Assembly (NCBI GenBank): GCA_903928045.1 | Contig: CAIYPH010000505.1 | Location: forward strand, 1-7,677 | Reading direction: 5' to 3' | DNA: 7,677 nt | DNA from: an uncultured Rhodospirillales bacterium | Lineage (GTDB): Bacteria > Pseudomonadota > Alphaproteobacteria > Acetobacterales > Acetobacteraceae | Part shown: one piece after another, positions 1 through 5,424 of the stretch | Layout: each line of letters begins with the position of its first letter | How positions within the stretch are numbered: position 1 is the stretch's first letter | Notes under the pieces: generated by a model | Database searches by the model: none | What the model saw: the letters and a program-made list of their open reading frames with translations, nothing else | What the model was told of the DNA's origin: nothing | Made by a program: the position numbers and the translations under genes

Positions 1-572
1 AGATCGTCCACCCCCGTGCCGGACGCTGCCATGAGGTCGGCGGGGACGTAGCAGCGATTGAGCTCCTGGAGATCCTTGGCGCCGTCCTGCAGGTGGTTGA
101 GCACTTGCAGCGCGGCGCACAACGCGTCGGAGGGCGCCCAAGTGTCGCGGGATTCGCCATGCAGATCGAGCATGTAGCGGCCGACCGGGGCGGCGGAGTA
201 GCGGCAGTAATCGGCCAGTTCGTCCCATGTGGCGTAGCGCAGCTTGGTGGCGTCGCGGCGGAAGGCGATCAGCAGGTCGGTGGCATGGGTTGGGGTGACG
301 CCGGTTTGGGCGAGACTTGCGCGCAGACGGGTGGCGCTGGGCGAGCCATCGGCGCGCTGGCCGAGCAGCACCGCCTCCATCACGTCGAGCCGCGCCACCT
401 TGTCCTCGGCCTCCAGCACGTCGCTGTCGGCGATATCGTCGGCGTTGCGGGCGAAGGCGTAGTAGGCGTGGACATGGGGGCGCAGCCGGGCGGCGATCAG
501 CGCCGAGCCGACCGGGAAATTCTCGTCCCCGCGATCCTTGCCGGACCAGGTTTCGACCGAGGCCTCGCTCAT
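1..572 (-). CDS. hpnC: Hydroxysqualene synthase HpnC, 3' part cut off by the window edge
   Basis: The first 190 residues of a trans-isoprenyl-diphosphate head-to-head synthase (squalene/phytoene synthase family) are visible. The usual length is about 280-290, so the C-terminal third lies beyond the left edge. HpnC-like hallmarks are the N-terminal DENFPVGS (residues 16-23), the first acidic motif ARNADDIADS (41-50), YCRYSAAPVGR (122-132) and the second acidic motif NHLQDGAKD (159-167). The two Asp-rich motifs bind Mg2+-diphosphate. In the known HpnC-HpnD-HpnE route, HpnD makes presqualene diphosphate from two farnesyl diphosphates, HpnC turns it into hydroxysqualene, and HpnE reduces that to squalene for hopane cyclisation. 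The DENFPVGS start and the place directly after hpnAB favour HpnC over HpnD. The ATG at 572 overlaps the hpnB stop (ATGA) and has a strong GGAGGG (584-579) six bases upstream, so the start is secure. All catalytic motifs seen are intact. Confidence 0.93.
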   Translation of the reverse strand, partial: MSEASVETWSGKDRGDENFPVGSALIAARLRPHVHAYYAFARNADDIADSDVLEAEDKVARLDVMEAVLLGQRADGSPSATRLRASLAQTGVTPTHATDLLIAFRRDATKLRYATWDELADYCRYSAAPVGRYMLDLHGESRDTWAPSDALCAALQVLNHLQDGAKDLQELNRCYVPADLMAASGTGVDD

Positions 573-1708
573 GCGGCGCCCTCCGTATAGGCGCGGTTCT
601 TCCACACCACGCCGCGCCCGCGATGATGGTCGATCGCGGCGCCGATGGTGGCGGCGAGGTAAAACAGGGCGACCAAGGGAAGGCAGAGCCCGGCGAGCAG
701 GCCGAGCCGGGGGCCGAACCCGTAGCGCTTGGCCGCGGGGGCAAAGCTCCCGACCATCAGCAGGAGCCCGCCGCCGCGCAGGACCATGCCGGCGACCCCC
801 TCCCCGCCGGGGGTGGCGATGCCGAGCACCGGGAGCACGAACAGGAACCCCATGCCGAGCACGGTGCCGAGCAGCAGCAGCGGCGAGTAGCCGAGCTGCA
901 CATAGGCGGAGCGGGCGATCATGCGCCAGATATCGGCGAAATCCGGGTAGGGGCGGATGGAGCGCGCCTCGCTGGTGTGGCCGAGCCAGATCGGCGCGCT
1001 GCGCTTCACCGCGCGGGCCAGGGTGACGTCATCGATCAGCGCGCCCTTGATCGCCGCGATGCCGCCGATGCGCGCCAGGGCCTGGCGGCGGATCAGCACG
1101 GTGCCGCCGGCGGCGGCGGCGGTTTGGCGGCGCGGGTCGTTCACCCAGGCGAAGGGATAGAGCATGCAGAAGAAATACACGAAGGCCGGCACCAGCGCGC
1201 GCTCGGCGAGGCTGGTGCAGTTGAGCCGCACCATTTCGCTGACCATCGCCGCGCCGGTGCGTTCCATGCCGGCGACCAGCGTGGCGAGATGGGTTGGTTC
1301 ATGCACGATGTCGGCGTCGGTCAGCAGCACGAGTTCCTCGGTGCCGGCCGCGACGCCCTGATGCACCGCCCACAGCTTGCCCGCCCAGCCGGCCGGGCGG
1401 GTGGCGCCGGTCAGCACAATGAGGCGGCGGGCGGGATCGGGCACGGCGCGGGCCAAAGCGGCGGTGGCGTCGGTGCTGTTATCGTCCACCAGCACCACGC
1501 GGAACGGGCCGGCATAGTCCTGCGCCAGCAGGGAGGCGATCACCGCCGCGATGGTGCCGGCTTCGTCGCGGGCGGGGACGACGATGCAGACCGGGGGGGT
1601 GGCGCTGGGGCGGCGGCGCGGCAGTTCCGGCCCGGCGACAAAGAATCCACCATGGCAAAAGACCAGCCAAATCCAGGCCAGCGTGGCGGCGATGACGAGC
1701 CAGGTCAT
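569..1708 (-). CDS. hpnB: Hopanoid-associated family 2 glycosyltransferase HpnB
   Basis: 379 residues, close to the family's usual size. An N-terminal hydrophobic segment (about residues 2-25) is followed by a GT-A glycosyltransferase domain: VVPARDEAGT (43-52), the nucleotide-sugar Asp pair in VDDNSTD (74-80), GWAGKLWAVHQG (107-118), the metal-binding DAD (131-133) and IDD (225-227), which fits the acceptor-side acid/base motif. Three hydrophobic segments follow (about 276-297, 305-322, 334-357), with a short tail ending near 379. This is the architecture of the hopene-associated GT2 family, probably on the cytoplasmic membrane face. Its sugar donor and product are not established; a role in hopanoid side-chain or glycoside formation is inference. 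The ATG at 1708 overlaps the hpnA stop (ATGA) and has AGGG (1718-1715) six bases upstream. The reading frame is open to 1909, but that extension only mirrors hpnA. Confidence 0.92.
   Translation of the reverse strand: MTWLVIAATLAWIWLVFCHGGFFVAGPELPRRRPSATPPVCIVVPARDEAGTIAAVIASLLAQDYAGPFRVVLVDDNSTDATAALARAVPDPARRLIVLTGATRPAGWAGKLWAVHQGVAAGTEELVLLTDADIVHEPTHLATLVAGMERTGAAMVSEMVRLNCTSLAERALVPAFVYFFCMLYPFAWVNDPRRQTAAAAGGTVLIRRQALARIGGIAAIKGALIDDVTLARAVKRSAPIWLGHTSEARSIRPYPDFADIWRMIARSAYVQLGYSPLLLLGTVLGMGFLFVLPVLGIATPGGEGVAGMVLRGGGLLLMVGSFAPAAKRYGFGPRLGLLAGLCLPLVALFYLAATIGAAIDHHRGRGVVWKNRAYTEGAA
579..584 (-). promoter_or_regulatory. Ribosome binding site of hpnC
   Basis: GGAGGG on the minus strand, six bases before the ATG at 572 and inside the last codons of hpnB. 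It fixes the hpnC start. It also suggests independent ribosome loading in addition to coupling through the ATGA overlap. Confidence 0.75.
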
Positions 1709-2697
1709 GCCATGCCCTGCGCACGAAACCACGTCACCGCGTCCGCCACCGCATCGCGCGCCGGGCGGGGGTGGTAACCCAGTTCGGCGCTCGCCTTGGC
1801 GGAGGAGAAAAACATCAGCTTGCGAGCCATGCGCAGATGGTCCCGCGTCACCAGCGGTTCGATGCCGGCGATGCGGGCCAGCCCCTCGCAGGCCAGCGCC
1901 ACCGGCCACAGGGCGGCGATCGGCAGTTTCACGCGGGGCGCCGGCCGCCCGGTGACGTCGGCCACCAGGCCGAGCAGGGCACCGAGCGAGAGGTTCTCGC
2001 CGCCGAGGATGTAGCCCTCGCCGATCCGCCCGCGCTCCAGGGCGAGCACGTGGCCTTCGGCGACGTCATCGACGTGCACCACGCAGAGCCCGGTCTCGAT
2101 ATAGGCCGGCATCCGGCCGGCGGCCGCGTCGGCGATCATGCGTCCGGTCGGGGTCGGCTTGATGTCGCGCGGGCCGACGGGGGCCGCGGGGTTGACGATC
2201 ACCGCTTGGAGCCCCTCCTCGGCGATCATGCGGCGGACCGCCCGCTCGGCGGCGTATTTCGAGCGCTTGTAGACGCCGACGATGGCCTCGGGCGCGACCG
2301 GCGTGGCTTCGTCGGCCGGGGTCGCGTCGCCGGTGAGGCCGAGGGCGGCGACGGAGCTGCAATAGACCACCCGCTCCGCCCCGCCGGCGATCGCCGCGCG
2401 CATCATCGCCTCGGTGCCCGCCACATTGGCGCGCAGCATCGCCGCGGCGTCCGGCACCCAGATGCGGTAATCGGCGGCGACATGCACCACGTAGCGGCAG
2501 CCGGCCGCGGCGCGGGTCAGGGAGGCGGGGTCCCGCAGGTCGCCCTCCGCCACCGTGCAGTCGAGCCCGGCGAGATTGCGCCGGTCGCTCCCCGGGCGGG
2601 CCAGCACCCGCAGAAGATGGCCGCGGGCCGCCAGCGCGCGCGCGACGGCGGAGCCGACGAAGCCGGTGGCGCCGGTGAGGAGGGTGAGGTCGGTCAT
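1705..2697 (-). CDS. hpnA: Hopanoid-associated sugar epimerase/reductase HpnA (extended SDR family)
   Basis: A 330-residue NAD(P)-dependent extended short-chain dehydrogenase/epimerase, the normal length for HpnA. The Rossmann fingerprint GATGFVG is at residues 9-15, the adenine-side acidic EGDLRDP at 51-57, VHVAADYRIW at 71-80, the catalytic Ser region CSSVAALG at 113-120, and the YKRSK catalytic Tyr-Lys pair at 143-147 (YxxxK). NPAAPVGPRDIKPTPTG (169-185) and VVHVDDVAEGH (206-216) are typical of the HpnA subgroup. No key residue is missing. It is predicted to be a soluble cytoplasmic enzyme acting on a sugar nucleotide or a hopanoid-attached sugar; the substrate is not proven for the family. 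It opens the hpnABC unit. The ATG at 2697 has GGAG only two bases upstream, a poor spacing, but the protein starts naturally there (MTDLTLLTGATG). A TATAAA element lies in the 63-base upstream gap. Confidence 0.93.
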   Translation of the reverse strand: MTDLTLLTGATGFVGSAVARALAARGHLLRVLARPGSDRRNLAGLDCTVAEGDLRDPASLTRAAAGCRYVVHVAADYRIWVPDAAAMLRANVAGTEAMMRAAIAGGAERVVYCSSVAALGLTGDATPADEATPVAPEAIVGVYKRSKYAAERAVRRMIAEEGLQAVIVNPAAPVGPRDIKPTPTGRMIADAAAGRMPAYIETGLCVVHVDDVAEGHVLALERGRIGEGYILGGENLSLGALLGLVADVTGRPAPRVKLPIAALWPVALACEGLARIAGIEPLVTRDHLRMARKLMFFSSAKASAELGYHPRPARDAVADAVTWFRAQGMA

Positions 2698-2760
2698 GGC
2701 TCCGTTGCGCTGGGGGTGCGAGCCGCCCCTTTATACCGACGCGCTCCGGCTCGCCATACG
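2698..2760 (-). promoter_or_regulatory. Gap between the opgC-like gene and hpnA: candidate promoter with 8-bp inverted repeat
   Basis: GCGAGCCG (2718-2725) and CGGCTCGC (2747-2754) form a perfect 8-bp inverted repeat with a 21-base spacer. The spacer holds TATAAA (minus strand, 2735-2730), a good -10 match that would place a transcript start about 25 bases before the hpnA ATG. No convincing -35 lies at 17-18 bases. The repeat has no following T-run on the minus strand, so it is a poor Rho-independent terminator for the upstream gene. It could be an operator, an mRNA stem or chance in GC-rich DNA. Confidence 0.35.
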
Positions 2761-3873
2761 CTACCGCGCCCGGCGCCGCTCCTTGCGGCGGTCGAGCACC
2801 AGCCCGGTGGCGAACATCGCGGCGAGGCCGGCGAGATTGACGCCGATCTGCATGGCGAAGGACGGGCCGAAACTGCCGAATTCCAGCCGCCCCAGCAGCG
2901 ACAGCATCGAGCCGAGGGCGTAGATCGTCAGCGAATTCCGCCCGCAGGCCTCGAGCGGCCGCAGGATCGCCAGGCGGGACCAGGCGAGAATCCGGCGCGA
3001 GCCGAGCATGAGGTAGACCAGCGCCAGCACGTCGAGCAGGCGCAGCGGCGCGAGATGCGTCTTGTCGAGCAGCCCGGCATCGATGATGGCGTCCCAGCTT
3101 TGCAGCACGTCAGCCCAGCGATGCAGCAGATAGGCCCAGGCCAGGTAGATCCAGCACAGCGCCGCCGCCCAGCGCGGCTGCGGCAGCAGGCTGCCGGCCG
3201 GCCCGAGCGTGACCGCGAGCGCCGCGCCGATGACGAACAGGAACTGCCAGGACAAAGGCGCGAAGCTCCAGCCCCGGCCGGTGAGATCAAGCGCGTTGGG
3301 CAGGTTGAGCCAAGGCGTGTTCCAGGCCAGCAGCCACAGCAGGCCGGACCCCGCGACCGTCACCGCCGGATTCCAGCGCATGGCGTAGTAGATGACGGGG
3401 AATGCGGCGAGCAGCACCACGTAGAGCGGCAGGATATCGAGGTAGTCGGGCAGGGCCAGCAGCACCAGGCCGCGGGTGACATCCCGGTAGCCCTCGGCGA
3501 TCACCGGGGTGAACAGGGGATGATCGATCGGCAGATAGAGCCGCCAGATGGTGACGATGGCGAGGGTGGCCAGCAGCAGGCCGGCCTGAACGAGGTAGAT
3601 GGTTGAGGCGCGATAGGTGGTCTGCCACATGCCATGCGCGGGGCCGCCACGATCGAAGGCGCGGCCGAAGGCGATCATGGTGGAGAAGCCCGCGAGCATG
3701 ACGAACAGCTCCGCCGCGTCGGCGAAACCGTACTGGCGCATCGTCAGGCGGCTCAGCGCGTTGAGCGGGATGTGATCGACGTAGATCATCACCAGCGCGG
3801 CGCCGCGCAGGATATCGATGCGGGGATCGCGCGGTGAGCGTCGCTCGACAAAGGGAGGCACGTCTGTCGCCAT
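2761..3873 (-). CDS. OpgC-family integral-membrane acyltransferase
   Basis: A 370-residue polytopic membrane protein of the OpgC family. The N-terminal RDPRIDILRGAALVMIYVDH (15-34) and the segment FADAAELFVMLAGFS (50-64) are the family's opening signature. Later landmarks are SWQFLFVIGAALA (208-220), LLDKTHLAPLRLLDVLALVY (268-287) and CGRNSLTIYALGSMLSLLG (310-328). About ten hydrophobic segments alternate with short loops, and the tail is very basic (DRRKERRRAR). OpgC (MdoC) of E. coli succinylates osmoregulated periplasmic glucans on the periplasmic side; that activity is inferred from the family, and the acceptor here could be another envelope glycan. No glucan-synthesis genes (opgG/opgH) are visible. 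It lies 70 bases after the phosphodiesterase gene and 63 bases before hpnA on the same strand. No good Shine-Dalgarno precedes the ATG at 3873, but the protein start matches the family. Confidence 0.88.
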   Translation of the reverse strand: MATDVPPFVERRSPRDPRIDILRGAALVMIYVDHIPLNALSRLTMRQYGFADAAELFVMLAGFSTMIAFGRAFDRGGPAHGMWQTTYRASTIYLVQAGLLLATLAIVTIWRLYLPIDHPLFTPVIAEGYRDVTRGLVLLALPDYLDILPLYVVLLAAFPVIYYAMRWNPAVTVAGSGLLWLLAWNTPWLNLPNALDLTGRGWSFAPLSWQFLFVIGAALAVTLGPAGSLLPQPRWAAALCWIYLAWAYLLHRWADVLQSWDAIIDAGLLDKTHLAPLRLLDVLALVYLMLGSRRILAWSRLAILRPLEACGRNSLTIYALGSMLSLLGRLEFGSFGPSFAMQIGVNLAGLAAMFATGLVLDRRKERRRAR

Positions 3874-3943
3874 GCGGTTGCGGCCCGGCCCCTAACGGCG
3901 CGCCGGCTGCGACTCGCGCCGGTCTTACTGCTTCGTCAATGAA
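3874..3943 (-). other. Short intergenic region with 10-bp palindrome
   Basis: The gap between the phosphodiesterase stop and the opgC-like start contains the perfect palindrome CGGCGCGCCG (3896-3905). On the minus strand it also holds TTGACG (3939-3934), which looks like a -35 box but has no matching -10 at 16-18 bases. No T-rich stretch follows any stem, so I do not call a terminator. Read-through from the phosphodiesterase gene is possible. Confidence 0.3.
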
Positions 3944-5347
3944 TCAGTCCCGCTTGCCGGCGTCAATATAGAGGTGGCGGCCGAGCCGGGTGCGCGCGAC
4001 GCGCTGGCGGTAGCCGGGGGCGGCGGCCTCCCAGGTCTCAATCGCCGGCGAGGGCAGCGGCGTGGGCTCGGGGAGGAGCGCTTCCTCCAGCACGCGGCCG
4101 TCCATCGCCGCCCCGCCGGGCAGGCCGAGCAGCGCCAGGGCGGTCGGCGCGATGTCGCACAGCCCGGCCGGCATCTCGCTGACCGCGCCGGCGCGGATCG
4201 CCGGGCCGGCAAACATCAGCACCGTGCTCATCTCGGAGGCGAGCAAGCCGCCATGCGTGCCGCCGCCGACCGGGAGACCGCCGTCGTAGAGGGTCATCCC
4301 CGGCAGGCCGCGCGGCGAGATTGCGTCCGATCCGCGCAGGGTGAACAGGACCGGGGCGGCGCGGACGTGGTCGGCCAGCAGCACGCCGCGGGGCAGCACG
4401 CCGCTCGGCATCTCGATGCCGTCGGCGGCGAACACCGAGCCCGCCCAGTCCTGCCGGGTCAACCAGTCGGCGATGTCGGCGATGCGCTCGGGAGTCGGGT
4501 CCGGCGGCACCAGGCCGCAGCTTGAGCCGCCCATCAGCAGCGCGCCGGCGGCGGGGCCGGCGGCGAGATCAGGGGCGATGGCGCGCAGGGCGCTGATGGT
4601 CGCGTGGCCGTGGTCCGAGGCGACCGCGATGGTCAGGCGGTCCCGCTGGGGGCCGGATTGCCAGTCATCGAGCAGACGGCCGAAGGCGGCGTCGGCATCG
4701 CGCAGCACGTCGAGCTGACGCGGGCCGCCGAGGCCGTCGTAATGCGCCGAGGTGTCGGGCTCGCACAGCCAGAGCACCGACATGGCGGGCGGGTTCGGCA
4801 GGATCTGGGTGCGCCAGGCCTCGGCGATCCATACCGCGCGGGCGGCGGGGGCCGTGGGCGGCGGATCAAGCCGTGCCAACAGGCGGGCGCCGGCGGGCGA
4901 GCAGAAATCGGCGCCGTGGACGGAGAGGGTGATCTGGCCAAGCTCCGCCGCATCGGGGTTGAGCACGAAGGCCTGGCCGGTGGAGCCGCTGCTGAAGACG
5001 GAGAAGCTCTGGCCGGCCGCGGCAAGCAGGCGCGCCAAGGTAGGCGTTTCCAGCAGCGGGGCGCCGAGATCGTCCTGCAGGGCCTTGAGTGCGTTCATCT
5101 GGCTGGTGTCGACGCTGCGTCTGCGGTCGCCGGGGTGGGCGAGGCGGTTGGCGACCAGGCCGTGGCGGCGCGGCAGGCAGCCGGTGACGACGCTGGCGGT
5201 GCAGACGCGGGTTTCGGAGGGGAAGACCGAGCGGGCACGGGAAAACCGCGTGCCCCGAGCCGCGAAGCGCACCAGGTTGGGGGTAATGTCAGGCCGGATC
5301 ATGTCGGGCCGCAGACCATCGAAGACGACGAGCAGGAGCGTGTTCAT
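3944..5347 (-). CDS. Type I phosphodiesterase / nucleotide pyrophosphatase family enzyme (alkaline phosphatase superfamily)
   Basis: 467 residues with a full two-metal site of the NPP branch: D10 in VVFDGLRPD, the nucleophile T46 in FPSETR (42-47) followed by VVTGCLPRRHGLVAN, D198 and H202 in EPDTSAHYDG (196-205), D245-H246 in SDHGH (244-248) and H365 in GGGTHGG (361-367). CDIAPTALALLGLP (397-410) is the usual C-terminal segment. It should hydrolyse a phosphodiester, phosphonate or pyrophosphate bond; the substrate is unknown. The protein starts directly with the first core beta-strand, so no signal peptide is seen and a cytoplasmic location is suggested. This is unusual, because many relatives are exported or lipoproteins. 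No ATG, GTG or TTG codon lies in frame just upstream, so the ATG at 5347 is well supported although it has no Shine-Dalgarno. It is transcribed divergently from the Hyf-like genes and towards opgC-hpnABC. Confidence 0.88.
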   Translation of the reverse strand: MNTLLLVVFDGLRPDMIRPDITPNLVRFAARGTRFSRARSVFPSETRVCTASVVTGCLPRRHGLVANRLAHPGDRRRSVDTSQMNALKALQDDLGAPLLETPTLARLLAAAGQSFSVFSSGSTGQAFVLNPDAAELGQITLSVHGADFCSPAGARLLARLDPPPTAPAARAVWIAEAWRTQILPNPPAMSVLWLCEPDTSAHYDGLGGPRQLDVLRDADAAFGRLLDDWQSGPQRDRLTIAVASDHGHATISALRAIAPDLAAGPAAGALLMGGSSCGLVPPDPTPERIADIADWLTRQDWAGSVFAADGIEMPSGVLPRGVLLADHVRAAPVLFTLRGSDAISPRGLPGMTLYDGGLPVGGGTHGGLLASEMSTVLMFAGPAIRAGAVSEMPAGLCDIAPTALALLGLPGGAAMDGRVLEEALLPEPTPLPSPAIETWEAAAPGYRQRVARTRLGRHLYIDAGKRD

Positions 5348-5424
5348 GGTGACTAGATAAACATAAATCGCCCGATGTCGCGTGACGCTTGGGTGAATCG
5401 GGCGTGCCGTGCGACGGAGGCATC
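5348..5424. promoter_or_regulatory. Divergent promoter region with 8-bp inverted repeat
   Basis: This 77-base region must carry the start signals of both divergent units. CGCCCGAT (5369-5376) and ATCGGGCG (5397-5404) form a perfect 8-bp inverted repeat with a 20-base spacer; inside it, GCGTGACGC is a smaller palindrome. On the minus strand an AT-rich block ends in TATCTA (5359-5354), a -10-like hexamer six bases before the phosphodiesterase ATG. Such spacing would start transcription at or next to the ATG. The block is the most AT-rich stretch I noticed in the window. No strong -35 is evident on either strand. The repeat is placed so that a bound regulator could control both directions. Confidence 0.45.
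5416..5420 (+). promoter_or_regulatory. Ribosome binding site of the HyfB-like gene
   Basis: GGAGG lies four bases before a GTG codon at 5425 and 25 bases before the first in-frame ATG at 5446 (5446-5448). It also lies downstream of the possible TTG at 5389. It therefore favours GTG 5425 as the start, with slightly short spacing. Confidence 0.6.

Noticed and set aside
1101..1125. GGC/GCG trinucleotide run as a microsatellite
   Set aside because: It encodes a short Ala run in HpnB (residues 197-200) within GC-rich coding sequence. It is too short to call a repeat tract.
317..1777. Long plus-strand open frame (486 codons) opposite hpnB
   Set aside because: Its Arg/Gly/Ala/His-rich translation has no recognisable domain and mirrors the codon bias of hpnB on the other strand; stop codons are rare in all frames of GC-rich DNA.
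1709..1909. N-terminal extension of HpnB to an ATG at 1909
   Set aside because: The extra 67 residues are a frame-shifted shadow of hpnA. The ATG at 1708 has an AGGG site and forms the ATGA overlap, and the family starts with the hydrophobic segment found there.
2718..2754. Rho-independent terminator after the opgC-like gene
   Set aside because: The 8-bp stem has a 21-base loop and no T-run on the minus strand after it, so it does not meet the usual pattern.
1771..3606. Plus-strand open frame of 611 codons opposite hpnA and the opgC-like gene
   Set aside because: It spans two well-supported minus-strand genes and their intergenic gap, with low-complexity Gln/Arg/Gly/His composition and no motif. 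It is an antisense artefact.
5389..5424. TTG at 5389 as the start of the HyfB-like gene
   Set aside because: It has no Shine-Dalgarno, would cover the GGAGG at 5416-5420 and the inverted repeat, and adds 12 polar residues unlike the family. GTG 5425 is preferred; ATG 5446 remains possible.
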